IMG/VR virus record: IMGVR_UViG_3300028193_000001
Span: 1-42,556 of that record
DNA: 42,556 nucleotides
Origin: a virus
Strand: one strand, 5' to 3'
This document shows positions 1 to 7,542 of the stretch, piece by piece; within the stretch, counting starts at the first letter, position 1; every line of letters starts with the position of its first letter. Position numbers and translations under genes: made by a program. The notes under the pieces are model-generated. The model ran no database searches and had not been told where the DNA came from. It saw only the letters and a list, made by a program, of their open reading frames with translations.

Positions 1-41
1 ATGCCAGTTCCCATCTCGGCGCTCGCCTTTGCTTATTTTAA
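1..41 (+). CDS. 3' end of the DGR variable protein (continues from the window end)
   Basis: Read in the frame that continues from the window's last base through 36 missing nt, bases 3-38 encode A-S-S-H-L-G-A-R-L-C-L-F, and TAA at 39-41 is the stop. Bases 1-40 align without gaps to TR 156-195. The seven mismatches all fall on TR adenines (162, 167, 170, 176, 180, 184, 193). This is therefore the 3' part of the VR belonging to the protein that starts at 41314. Joined over the gap, the protein would be about 439 residues. The alternative is the tail of a second, unseen target gene, if the window is part of a longer linear contig. Confidence 0.8.
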   Translation, partial: ASSHLGARLCLF

Positions 42-73
42 GGATATAAGATAATGAACGGCTTTTATGTAAA

Positions 74-195
74 CGTGTGGTGCATGTTGGCAGTAATGCG
101 AATAACAGTGCGAAAGTTGGCGTGTTCTACGTTAATGCGAATAACGATTCCTCGAATGCCAATTCCAATATCGGCACTCACCTATGCTTATTATA
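74..195 (+). repeat. DGR template repeat (TR)
   Basis: This non-coding copy is the template of the retroelement. TR 74-119 aligns with VR 42511-42556, and TR 156-195 aligns with VR 1-40. Of the 24 TR adenines in the two aligned parts, 17 differ in the VR (11 to G, 3 to C, 3 to T). None of the roughly 62 non-adenine positions differs. In the VR frame the TR is rich in AAT, AAC and AGT codons, which is usual because adenine-rich codons give maximum diversity. It begins only about 33 nt after the VR and ends about 110 nt before the reverse transcriptase. That spacer (196-304) includes a small CCCG/CGGG hairpin at 261-275 and is probably part of the template RNA. Confidence 0.93.
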
Positions 196-304
196 ACCTT
201 ACACATAAAAGCCATGCCCCTTGGCAAAACACAAAGCAATGCCTCATTCGTGTTGGTAGTCCCGTTTTTTTCGGGGTCGAATACTCGGAGGTGAAATAAG
301 CAAA

Positions 305-1363
305 ATGAAACGCTTTGGATATCTCTACGAAAAAATATGGGCGATGGAAAACATCCAACTCGCGCACTTGAATGCACAGCGAGGAAAGAAGCATTATAAA
401 GAAGTGAGAATGATCAACTCGAATCAGGAATTCTATCTAAAAAAAATACAGAATATGCTCAAGGAGAAGATATATAAAACATCTAATTATGTAAAAATGA
501 CAAAGAAAACCAATTGTGGGAAAGTCCGAGAAATATATAAACTCCCATATTTCCCAGATAGGATCGTACATCATGCCATAATGCAGATACTTAGACCAAT
601 ATGGTATAAGACACTTATTCGAGACACCTACTCTTCGATCAAAGGGAGAGGTATTCATGATGGGGTAAACAGAATTAAGAAAGCCCTTTTTGACAAAGAG
701 AACACTCTGTATTGTTTAAAGTTTGATATAAAACAGTATTATCCATCCATTAATAACGGGATATTAAAATCCGTAATTCGTAAAAGAATTAAAGATTCGG
801 ATGTATTATATCTTCTTGATGAGATCATTGATTCTGTTCAAGGCGTACCAATTGGAAATTATTTAAGCCAATACTTTGGTAATCTATATCTTTCTGAATA
901 TGATCATTGGGCAAAAGAGGAAATGGGGATCAAGTATTATTTCAGATATTGTGATGATATTGTCATTCTACATAAAGACAAGAAGTTCCTACATGAGATA
1001 AGAAAACAATCTGAGGAATATTTAAGTGAAAGCAGGCAGTTACAAATAAAAAACAACTGGCAGGTTTTCCCCGTTGCTGATAGAGGAATAGATTTTTTGG
1101 GCTATCGTTTTTATCATAATTATGTTCTTTTGAGGAGATCTGTAGCAACATCCTTTAAGCAGAAAATAAAAAATTTAATAAGGAATTGGGAATACATAAA
1201 CACCATTCAGGCAGTTAGCATGGTTATGAGCTATATTGGCTGGATCAAATATGCGAACTGCAAAAACCTATTGAGATCACTTATCGGCAAAGACATTTTT
1301 TGGATCATAAAAACCAAATGCAAGGATTCTAATATTAATAATCCGCTACAGGGCATAGTATGA
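305..1363 (+). CDS. DGR reverse transcriptase
   Basis: This retroelement reverse transcriptase copies the TR RNA into cDNA with adenine-directed errors; the cDNA then replaces the VR (known for the family). At 352 aa it has the usual DGR RT length. Motif A has Asp141 (KFDIKQYYPS). The catalytic box is Y215-C-D-D218. Motif 4 reads I183-GNYLSQ, the DGR-type IGxxxSQ rather than the SP form of retroviral and group II enzymes. The N-terminus (LYEKIWAMENIQLAHLNAQR) also fits DGR RTs. It lies directly downstream of TR and overlaps the next gene by ATGA, so the two are translationally coupled. No Avd-like gene is seen beside it. Confidence 0.95.
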   Translation: MKRFGYLYEKIWAMENIQLAHLNAQRGKKHYKEVRMINSNQEFYLKKIQNMLKEKIYKTSNYVKMTKKTNCGKVREIYKLPYFPDRIVHHAIMQILRPIWYKTLIRDTYSSIKGRGIHDGVNRIKKALFDKENTLYCLKFDIKQYYPSINNGILKSVIRKRIKDSDVLYLLDEIIDSVQGVPIGNYLSQYFGNLYLSEYDHWAKEEMGIKYYFRYCDDIVILHKDKKFLHEIRKQSEEYLSESRQLQIKNNWQVFPVADRGIDFLGYRFYHNYVLLRRSVATSFKQKIKNLIRNWEYINTIQAVSMVMSYIGWIKYANCKNLLRSLIGKDIFWIIKTKCKDSNINNPLQGIV

Positions 1364-1656
1364 AAATGAAAAAATTTTCTGATATTTCAAAAGAAAACAT
1401 TTTAGACGGCGATAAGATTCGGCTTGACGACATTCTTAACGAAGAGATTTTGATTATTGGATTTCGTATTAAGGACAGCCGTTATAGCAAAAATAGTAAC
1501 GGGAAATATCTTACATTGCAGATTGAGTATAAAGATAAGAAAAATGTAGTTTTCACAGGATCTGATGTTCTGATAGACCAATTGGAGAAGTATGGCAATG
1601 AGATTCCCTTTTTAGCAACAATAAGAAAAATTAACAGATATTATTCTTTAACATAA
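1360..1656 (+). CDS. Putative DGR accessory protein, small, possibly OB-fold-like
   Basis: This 98-aa protein overlaps the RT stop by 4 bp, so coupled expression with the retroelement is likely. It is predicted to be rich in beta strand (LIIGFRIKDSRY, KYLTLQIEYKDKK, VVFTGSDVLIDQL), with a VVFTGS turn and an aromatic end (RYYSL). I believe similar small proteins sit downstream of DGR RTs in other phages, but I cannot check that here. It is not Avd, which is a four-helix bundle of about 120 aa. A role in binding single-stranded cDNA or template RNA is inference from position and strand content only. Confidence 0.6.
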   Translation: MKMKKFSDISKENILDGDKIRLDDILNEEILIIGFRIKDSRYSKNSNGKYLTLQIEYKDKKNVVFTGSDVLIDQLEKYGNEIPFLATIRKINRYYSLT

Positions 1657-1665
1657 GGAGTTTAT

Positions 1666-2160
1666 ATGAAAGGAAATAGCAAACACATTCTGCCACTGTA
1701 CGATACTATACAGGGCGGATTGGTGATATTTGATATTGAGAAAGTTCAGAAAGATGATGAGCTTTCATACAATTACAGGCATGTGAATGTAAACAAAAAA
1801 GCCGGCTATGATGCTGTTGTATCGGCGATCATTCATTCTGAATATAGCTTGGATGCAGAGGTAGCGCTTTGCAAAGATAAGTCTCACAAGCTGAACAAAA
1901 AGTCCGACAAAGAGCACTCCGATTATCTTGCACTTTGCGAGAAAGCCAAAATCGTGGCACATGCAGTTTGTGGTGATTATACTGAAGATGTATTGAAAAC
2001 CAAGAGTGTTCCCGACCTGGATGAGATCGCAGCAGCGCTGGATGTCGAGCTGGTTGATCCGAGCTATAGCACTGCGTTGAAACCTGCGAAAAGAAATAAG
2101 ATCATGAGCAGGATCACGGTACATTCCCAAGTGCAAATTGGGAACAAAGTAGGGCTGTAG
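1666..2160 (+). CDS. Hypothetical phage protein downstream of the DGR
   Basis: This 164-aa soluble protein has a good ribosome site (AAGGAG, 7 nt before ATG). The N-terminal part contains YDTIQGGLVIFDIEKV. The middle is rich in Lys, Glu and Asp (KSHKLNKKSDKEHSD), and no membrane segment is visible. It lies between the DGR genes and the lysis-type membrane genes, so a late or virion-associated role is possible. I do not recognise the family and assign no function. Confidence 0.7.
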   Translation: MKGNSKHILPLYDTIQGGLVIFDIEKVQKDDELSYNYRHVNVNKKAGYDAVVSAIIHSEYSLDAEVALCKDKSHKLNKKSDKEHSDYLALCEKAKIVAHAVCGDYTEDVLKTKSVPDLDEIAAALDVELVDPSYSTALKPAKRNKIMSRITVHSQVQIGNKVGL

Positions 2161-2188
2161 CGTTACTAAGCTGGGGCTTAGTAACGAG
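2161..2188 (+). repeat. Palindromic repeat, family A variant (GTTACTAAG/CTTAGTAAC)
   Basis: A perfect 9-bp inverted repeat with a 6-base loop (CTGGGG) lies exactly between two genes. It is a variant of the family-A palindromes (GTTCCCAAG/CTTGGGAAC) found throughout the window. A close relative (GTTACCAAG/CTTGGTAAC) is at 32822. Confidence 0.8.
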
Positions 2189-2195
2189 ATGTCTT

Positions 2196-2639
2196 ATGTT
2201 TGTTTTATTGATACTTCCGTTCATTTATTTATTGCTTCGCTGGTATTATTATTATGGCGAGGGTACAACAGAGGCGATGCTGTGGAAAATCTCAAAACCT
2301 CATACTCATGAGTTTTCTGCAAAGTATCACCAGTTCCGGGAGCTGGTAGAGAATATGGGACACCGGATTTTGGTGGCTGTTATGGCTGTAGTTGTCTGGG
2401 GCTGGATGGGTTTGTTGATATGGCTCGGTGCAGAACTCAGCGGGATATGTATTTATGAACTGAAATTCAGGCACATCAAATATGATGGCGACTGGCAGCA
2501 CAGGAAAGATGGATATTATAGGATCCCTATATTTGGGAAGATCATAAAAATAAGGTATCCTGCTGCAAGCACGATGATATTTATCGGGCTGTTCGGATTT
2601 ATCATTTTTGCAATTACAGTACGAACAATGAATTTATAG
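2196..2639 (+). CDS. Small membrane protein, three predicted TM segments
   Basis: This 147-aa protein has hydrophobic stretches near residues 2-18 (FVLLILPFIYLLLRWYYYY), 59-80 (ILVAVMAVVVWGWMGLLIWL) and 124-143 (MIFIGLFGFIIFAI), with a basic, aromatic loop between the last two. The ribosome site is weak: the start follows a palindromic repeat, and an earlier or later start is possible. It lies just before two holin-type genes, so it may belong to the lysis cassette. The family is not recognised. Confidence 0.6.
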   Translation: MFVLLILPFIYLLLRWYYYYGEGTTEAMLWKISKPHTHEFSAKYHQFRELVENMGHRILVAVMAVVVWGWMGLLIWLGAELSGICIYELKFRHIKYDGDWQHRKDGYYRIPIFGKIIKIRYPAASTMIFIGLFGFIIFAITVRTMNL

Positions 2640-2648
2640 GGGAGCAAA

Positions 2649-2870
2649 ATGTCTGACGAAAACGGCTGTAAAACTTTTGTTCGGATCACTAATAAAATGA
2701 TCTATGATAAGATCGTAGATTTAGAAAAAGTTGTTGATGCGGTTGTTAAAGATACTAAGCAAAACGTAAAAGACATCGAGTCAAATAAAAAATTAATTTG
2801 GTGGCTTCTGACATCGATTGGTGTAATAGCTCTCAGCATAATCGGCTGGGCGCTCAGGTCTGGAATTTAG
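2649..2870 (+). CDS. XhlA-like holin-associated protein
   Basis: This 73-aa protein has an amphipathic, coiled-coil-like N-terminal part (residues about 15-48, IYDKIVDLEKVVDAVVKDT) followed by one C-terminal membrane segment (WWLLTSIGVIALSIIGWAL). This is the architecture of the XhlA/haemolysin-type phage lysis proteins that assist holins. GGGGAGC precedes the start, and the gene is followed 23 bp later by a 3-TM holin. The call rests on architecture and position, not on a diagnostic motif. Confidence 0.6.
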   Translation: MSDENGCKTFVRITNKMIYDKIVDLEKVVDAVVKDTKQNVKDIESNKKLIWWLLTSIGVIALSIIGWALRSGI

Positions 2871-2893
2871 ATGTGTTTTCATAGGAGATTAAC

Positions 2894-3316
2894 ATGAGCA
2901 TATTAGATACAATTGGAAAAATCATTTCACCGGTTACAAATCTCATCGATGGGCTTACTACTTCCGAAGAGGAAAAGCTTTCTTTGAAAAATGAGCTGAA
3001 AAGGATCGAGCTGAATACATACGAAGTTTTGATGAAGTATGAGACAAAGCTGATCGAGGCACAGTCCTCAATCGTTAGGGCTGAGGCACGTGGTGAATCC
3101 TGGTTACAACGTAACTGGAGACCGATGCTTATGGTGACATTCATGTCGATCATCGCAAACAATTATATTTTGGCACCATATTTACAGGCAATATTCAATT
3201 GGAGTGTGGTTCTCGATCTCCCTACCCATATATGGACAGCGATCACAGTTGGAATGGGTGGGTATATTGTAGGACGCTCAGGTGAAAAGATATTTAAGGA
3301 AATAACAAACAAATGA
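2894..3316 (+). CDS. Holin of the 3-TM (GTA-holin-like) type
   Basis: This 140-aa protein begins with an amphipathic region (TSEEEKLSLKNELKRIELN) and a charged helix with EAQSSIVRAEARG, then SWLQRNWRPMLMVTF, followed by hydrophobic segments (about 75-95 and 108-128). The E-A-x-G-x-S-W-x-R-x-W-R-P signature is what I associate with the GTA_holin_3TM family of Gram-negative phages and gene transfer agents. It would form inner-membrane lesions at lysis. It has a clear ribosome site (AGGAG) and follows the XhlA-like gene, so the two form a lysis pair. Confidence 0.8.
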   Translation: MSILDTIGKIISPVTNLIDGLTTSEEEKLSLKNELKRIELNTYEVLMKYETKLIEAQSSIVRAEARGESWLQRNWRPMLMVTFMSIIANNYILAPYLQAIFNWSVVLDLPTHIWTAITVGMGGYIVGRSGEKIFKEITNK

Positions 3317-3337
3317 AGAAGAAAATGAGATTCAAAA

Positions 3338-3382
3338 CACACCCCGTGGCTAAAGCCACACCCCTCTTATTAGAGGGGATTT
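3338..3382 (+). repeat. Double-hairpin repeat, family B
   Basis: Two small hairpins lie side by side: GTGGC/GCCAC with loop TAAA, then CCCCTC/GAGGGG with loop TTATTA. Further copies are at about 12994, 13863 and 20061, each ending in GAGGGG a few bases before a gene start. This copy fills the gap between the holin and portal genes. Confidence 0.85.
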
Positions 3383-3409
3383 GCATGGAAATAAAAAAGG
3401 GAAAATAGG

Positions 3410-5623
3410 ATGAACTATCTTTCAAATAGCAGTATGGGCGAACAGGTCGAAGCTCAATTGGAGTTCCGATATAAGCACGGGCATTCCAACTCTGAAAATC
3501 CCGATAAGGTGATCCAGCTCAAGGGCATGGATTACATCGAGGATATTGAGAGAGATACTGCTTATAGGTCCTACCTGAACACACGCATCCAGTCCGTTGT
3601 TTCAAAGGGATTTAAAATAATACCTCATGTGAGCATGGTGAAGGGCAAGTCTGCTGTTAGGGCAAGGGATCTGGAAATTTGTGAATTCGTGCGATATAAT
3701 ATTGAGCGGATACCTACATTTGAAACAGACGTTATTGCAATGTTCGATAGTATTTCCAAAGGATTTTCGCTTTCCGAGATCAATTATGAATTACTGATCA
3801 AAGGTAAATATCGAAATAAGATTGGTTTGAAAAACATACGATTCAAACCGGCAAAGCAATTCTCATTCAAGTTTGACAGATTTGGATATTATCAGCCAAC
3901 AGTGGTCGATCCCTATGACTCCAACAAAGTACTCGATCTAAATAAATTCATACATTTTATAAGTGGCAGGAATGATGAGAATCCGTATGGTGAGAGCGCT
4001 GCTTCTCTACTTGCATTTTGGGTATGGCTTAAAAAAAATGGCGCAAAGTTCTGGGCTATTTTTCAAGAGCGATTTGGGATGCCTTTCAGTACAGTAGAAG
4101 TTCCGGACAATGCAGACGATGATACGATAGCTAAAGCACAACTTCTTCTGGATTCATTTGTAAAAGATTCGGGTGCTTTGGTTCCCAAAAATATAGTAAT
4201 AAAACTTCTTGAAGCAGCACGTGCCGGAGATGCGTCTTATGACGGATTCATCAAAAGGTGTAATTCCGAAATAGCAATGATAGTACTGGGTCAAACCCTG
4301 AGCACGAATGAAAGCGTCAAAGGAACAGGAACCTATGCACAGGCGAGCGTTCATGCCGGAGTGCTGAATAATTATACACTTTTTGATGTATGTGTGAGCG
4401 CTGCTGCTCTTAATCATCAGCTTATACGTAATTTAGTTGATATGAATTACGATACAGATTATTATCCTGTTTTCCAGTGGAACAGTTTTAATATGAGTAT
4501 GCTCATCACGATTGCACAGAATATTGCTAATTTGGTGGATGCCGGTTTGAAAGTGCCAGCAAGGTTTATCTATGAAGCAATTGGGATCGATGTGCCGGAA
4601 GGTAATGAGGAAACACTGAAGAGCGAGGAGCGAAGAGCGAAGAGCGAGGAGATCACGCCAAAAGGTGAGGATAATAAAGTTACAGGATACCAGGAGTTTG
4701 CAGAAAATAATATTGATGATATTATCGAGCAGAATGAGCGATTCTGGAGAGATAATGATATTATCAGCGACATCTATACTCAGAAATTCGCAGAGGATTT
4801 CCAGAGCGTAGCGACATATATTTCCAAACAAAAGAAATTCCAGAAAGAGAATATTGAAAAATATATCACAAAAGTTTTAACCCCAGAGGTCAAAGAATTA
4901 CTCGTTTTGAGCTACTTGCAGGGCAAGGATCATGCAGGGCAGCAGATGGTCGGGGAGCGTGTAGCGTGGAGCGAGAAGCGTGGACCAGAAAGATTTCACG
5001 CTGAGAACGCAGAGGAAGAACGCAAAGAACGCAGAGATTTTGTGGAAAATGAAGATGAAAAGAAGTCTTATGATGAGTGGATATTGTATTTTATTGGTGC
5101 TGGGATCATTACGGAAGCTGGCTTGAAGAAATTGGAAGAGCAGCTTGCAGGCAGGATCGGGGTGATAGCTTATGATCAGGCGGTGCAGGTAGGGGATAGA
5201 TTATACAATATTATTGCAGGTGCAAGCGGTGATGGATTCGCAGCGGTTAAGGCAGCCATACAAGAACATCTTGCAAGCTGGGGATTGACCGAGCTGAGTC
5301 CTTCCCATTTGGCAACTGTAGCTCAAACAAACCTGGCGACATATTATGCAAATGGACGTGAGGAGATCTATAAGGATGCAGATCCCTCAGAATTTCCGTA
5401 CCGTATGGTAGTGACCATGAATGATACTCGGGTGCGTCCATCTCATAAAAAATTTCATAAATTCACGAGAAAAATAAATGATCCGATCTGGCGTGTGCTG
5501 AAAGAGCCGTTTGATTATGGCTGCAGGTGCACGAGAATCGTATTACACAGATCGAGAGAAGCAGCGGAAACCATGACTGTGCCGGAAATGACAGAGTTGG
5601 GGTTTGTAATGAGCAGGATGTGA
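3410..5623 (+). CDS. Portal protein (DUF935, Mu gp29-like) fused to MuF head morphogenesis domain
   Basis: This 737-aa protein is the dodecameric vertex channel for DNA entry, fused to a minor head protein. Residues about 20-400 match the DUF935/Mu gp29 portal pattern (DTAYRSYLNTRIQSVVSKGF; FAKQFSF-like segment; NPYGESAASLLAFWVWLKKN; FQERFGMPFSTVEVP). Residues about 620-725 carry a MuF-type domain (NLATYYANGREE; NDTRVRPSHKKFHKF; YGCRCTRIVL). In Mu these are separate proteins (gp29 and gp30). Two stretches are translated intergenic-type repeats: about 400-415 (SEERRAKSEE) and about 513-548 (RVAWSEKRGPERFHAENAEE). The second lies near the domain junction. It is followed by the protease and capsid genes, as in Mu-like heads. 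Confidence 0.92.
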   Translation: MNYLSNSSMGEQVEAQLEFRYKHGHSNSENPDKVIQLKGMDYIEDIERDTAYRSYLNTRIQSVVSKGFKIIPHVSMVKGKSAVRARDLEICEFVRYNIERIPTFETDVIAMFDSISKGFSLSEINYELLIKGKYRNKIGLKNIRFKPAKQFSFKFDRFGYYQPTVVDPYDSNKVLDLNKFIHFISGRNDENPYGESAASLLAFWVWLKKNGAKFWAIFQERFGMPFSTVEVPDNADDDTIAKAQLLLDSFVKDSGALVPKNIVIKLLEAARAGDASYDGFIKRCNSEIAMIVLGQTLSTNESVKGTGTYAQASVHAGVLNNYTLFDVCVSAAALNHQLIRNLVDMNYDTDYYPVFQWNSFNMSMLITIAQNIANLVDAGLKVPARFIYEAIGIDVPEGNEETLKSEERRAKSEEITPKGEDNKVTGYQEFAENNIDDIIEQNERFWRDNDIISDIYTQKFAEDFQSVATYISKQKKFQKENIEKYITKVLTPEVKELLVLSYLQGKDHAGQQMVGERVAWSEKRGPERFHAENAEEERKERRDFVENEDEKKSYDEWILYFIGAGIITEAGLKKLEEQLAGRIGVIAYDQAVQVGDRLYNIIAGASGDGFAAVKAAIQEHLASWGLTELSPSHLATVAQTNLATYYANGREEIYKDADPSEFPYRMVVTMNDTRVRPSHKKFHKFTRKINDPIWRVLKEPFDYGCRCTRIVLHRSREAAETMTVPEMTELGFVMSRM
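4612..4652 (+). repeat. Family F repeat (AGCGAAGAGCGAGGAG type) inside the portal gene
   Basis: A run of AGCGA(A/G)GAGCGA units is translated in frame within the portal coding sequence. The same repeat is otherwise intergenic here (19866, 20833, 30336, 37080, 37262). Confidence 0.85.
4950..5042 (+). repeat. Family F plus family D repeats inside the portal-MuF gene
   Basis: AGCGTGGAGCGAGAAGCGTGG is followed by TTTCACGCTGAGAACGCAGAGG-type units, both read in frame. These families fill intergenic gaps elsewhere (11866, 26549, 29085). The block lies between the portal body and the MuF domain. Confidence 0.85.
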
Positions 5624-5635
5624 AGATGAAGAGTT

Positions 5636-5670
5636 TAGCCACGAAACACACGAAAAAACACGAAAAAAAG
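5636..5670 (+). repeat. Family E repeat (CCACGAAACACACGAAAA type)
   Basis: An ACGAAA-rich repeat of the family also seen at 10895, 13702, 23698, 31374 and 33791. It lies between the portal stop and the likely start of the next small gene. Confidence 0.85.
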
Positions 5671-5673
5671 AGA

Positions 5674-5823
5674 ATGAAATGTTTATATTGCGGAAAAGAA
5701 ACTGAGGGATATTGGGAAGAATTTGAAAGAGTAGATGATGGGATTAAAGATGTTGAAGAAATTTTTATGCAATATTGTGATGAGAGATGTGCCAATGAGG
5801 ATGAAAATGAGGAAGAGGAATAA
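5674..5823 (+). CDS. Small Cys-rich (zinc-ribbon-like) protein
   Basis: This 49-aa protein has C-L-Y-C near the N-terminus and Y-C-D-E-R-C towards the end, followed by an acidic tail (EDENEEEE). The four Cys residues could hold a zinc ion. The frame is open further upstream, with an alternative ATG at 5626 just after the portal stop, but that start would translate an intergenic-type repeat, so I prefer 5674. The ribosome site is weak for either. Small zinc-ribbon proteins are common between phage genes; no specific role is claimed. Confidence 0.55.
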   Translation: MKCLYCGKETEGYWEEFERVDDGIKDVEEIFMQYCDERCANEDENEEEE

Positions 5824-5856
5824 AAATGGAAAATATAAAATTAAAAATAAAACTCT

Positions 5857-5886
5857 CTCGTTCCCAAGCCCCTGATTGGGAATGCA
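5857..5886 (+). repeat. Family A palindrome
   Basis: CGTTCCCAAGCCCCTGATTGGGAATG is a slightly mismatched copy of the GTTCCCAAG/CTTGGGAA palindrome. It ends about 18 bp before the protease start. Confidence 0.85.
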
Positions 5887-5903
5887 ATGAAGTGAGGTAA
5901 AAT

Positions 5904-7190
5904 ATGGATTTTAAACAATATGAATATACGGAAAATGAGGATGGGACATTTGATATTCTGAGTGTGCCTATTTTCGTACTTGGCAAGCATAGAGGTTTCA
6001 AATATGATGAGAAGTGGTACAAAGAGGTGCTTGCGAATCATAAAGAAGATGAGGAGAATGATTATTATCCATCGATCATATTAGGGCATAATGGCGAAGA
6101 TATGTCCGATGAGAAGCCGGCAAAGGGGTTGCTGAAGAACCTACAATTGAAGGGCAAAAACATACTTGCGGATCTTACAAAGATCACAAAGGATATGTTT
6201 GAGTCTATTAAGAATAGGGAATATCCGCACCGCTCTGTCGAGGTGAATCCCGAAGCTCATAAAATAACTGCGCTGGCACTGCTGGGAGGTCATGCACCAT
6301 ATCATAAAATGCCGGTATTAGAAGTTTTTCATGATGATGACGATCATGAAATATTGAATTTTTATCTGAACGATGACGATGATCTGGAATGGGATAATAC
6401 TGTTAATCAAGAGGCAAAAGTACAGGAAAAGAGATCGGGACTTCAAAAGATAATTAATGTGATCACAGACAGATTATGGCGTATAGCTCATAGTTCAAAA
6501 GAAGATAAAGAAGTCGAAAATAAAGTGGATGAGGTGCTTGATCAGGGGAGAACCGCTGTTCATGAACACCTGAAAGTTGATAACAATTACAACAAAAATG
6601 ACAATGAGGAGGTCGATGTGGAAAAGAAATTCACAGAAGATGACCTGGAAGCAGCACGCTTAAAGGCAGCGGAAGATGCTTCCAAAACAGCCGAGACCAG
6701 TTATCGGGAAAAATTCAAAGAAGAAAATGGAATATATCCTGATGAGATGGCAGGCAAGATGAAGCTGAATGCGGAAAAAGCATACACGGAAGGGCTTACG
6801 AGCTCGGTTCAGAATCTTCGCGAGAAGAAGTATGCAGAAAAATTGGTAGTTCCTGCTGTATTCGATGAGATGGTGACTCCTATTCTCATGGGTATCAAGA
6901 AAGGTGAAGTAAAATTTGCTGAAAAAGATGATACCATGACTATGGAGAAGGCGGTGGTGGAATTAATCGATAACATATTTGCGAGGGCATCAGAAAACAA
7001 GCTCTTTGTCGATACCGGCGAGAACGTGAATCATGATCAGGGAAACCTGACAAAGACACGTTTCGGTGATGAAGATGTTGATCCTGAATCTGCTGAACTG
7101 GATAAGAAAGTTCAGAAATATTCAGAAGAGAATAAGGTTTCTTACGTAGAAGCTCTCGAAGCAGTCAAACAAGCTGGGGAGGCATCATGA
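5904..7190 (+). CDS. Phage Mu I-like head protease with scaffold-like C-terminus
   Basis: This 428-aa protein is the prohead maturation protease and internal scaffold. The N-terminal about 150 residues have the pattern of Mu I-type proteins: VPIFVLGKHRGFKYDEKWY, YPSIILGHN, PAKGLLKNLQLKGKNILADL, YPHRSVEVNP and ITALALLGGHAPY. The remainder is charged and helical (residues about 210-330), like a scaffold. The start is supported by GAGGT 8 nt upstream. It lies directly between the portal-MuF gene and the decoration and capsid genes, and its stop overlaps the next start (ATGA). Confidence 0.87.
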   Translation: MDFKQYEYTENEDGTFDILSVPIFVLGKHRGFKYDEKWYKEVLANHKEDEENDYYPSIILGHNGEDMSDEKPAKGLLKNLQLKGKNILADLTKITKDMFESIKNREYPHRSVEVNPEAHKITALALLGGHAPYHKMPVLEVFHDDDDHEILNFYLNDDDDLEWDNTVNQEAKVQEKRSGLQKIINVITDRLWRIAHSSKEDKEVENKVDEVLDQGRTAVHEHLKVDNNYNKNDNEEVDVEKKFTEDDLEAARLKAAEDASKTAETSYREKFKEENGIYPDEMAGKMKLNAEKAYTEGLTSSVQNLREKKYAEKLVVPAVFDEMVTPILMGIKKGEVKFAEKDDTMTMEKAVVELIDNIFARASENKLFVDTGENVNHDQGNLTKTRFGDEDVDPESAELDKKVQKYSEENKVSYVEALEAVKQAGEAS

Positions 7191-7531
7191 AATCATTTGA
7201 TTATCTCGGCGTACTAACTATTGAAGCCGCAGAAGCACTTACTGCAAACAGATTCGTCACCTATGACGGAAAGCACACTGTTGACGTAATGCCTATTGGC
7301 GTAGCTCTTCATGACTGTGCATCCGGCAACCAGGCATCTATCGCTCATGGTGGGGTACTGGTGGTTTATACTGCGGGTACATTTAGTGCTGGTGCATTAG
7401 TCAAATCCGATGCAAACGGCTGTGCTGTTGAAAACACAGCGACAGATATTGCTAACTTAAAGAAAGGTTCTTATATGGCTATGGACGCAGGTACTACCGG
7501 CAATTACATCCGTATCTATAAGGCATTATAG
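7187..7531 (+). CDS. Capsid decoration (cement) protein, DUF2190-like
   Basis: This 114-aa Ala/Gly/Val-rich beta protein has the pattern of phage capsid cement proteins: VLTIEAAEALTANRFVTYDG, GVALHDCASGNQASIAHGG, then LVKSDANGCAV. In related phages it stabilises the capsid lattice. It overlaps the protease stop by 4 bp and precedes the capsid gene by 11 bp, the usual position. Confidence 0.8.
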   Translation: MKSFDYLGVLTIEAAEALTANRFVTYDGKHTVDVMPIGVALHDCASGNQASIAHGGVLVVYTAGTFSAGALVKSDANGCAVENTATDIANLKKGSYMAMDAGTTGNYIRIYKAL

Positions 7532-7542
7532 GGAGGTATATA

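Noticed and set aside
54-299. 81-codon frame running through the TR
   Set aside because: It is not in the VR reading frame and would encode the template region; the TR is better explained as a non-coding template.
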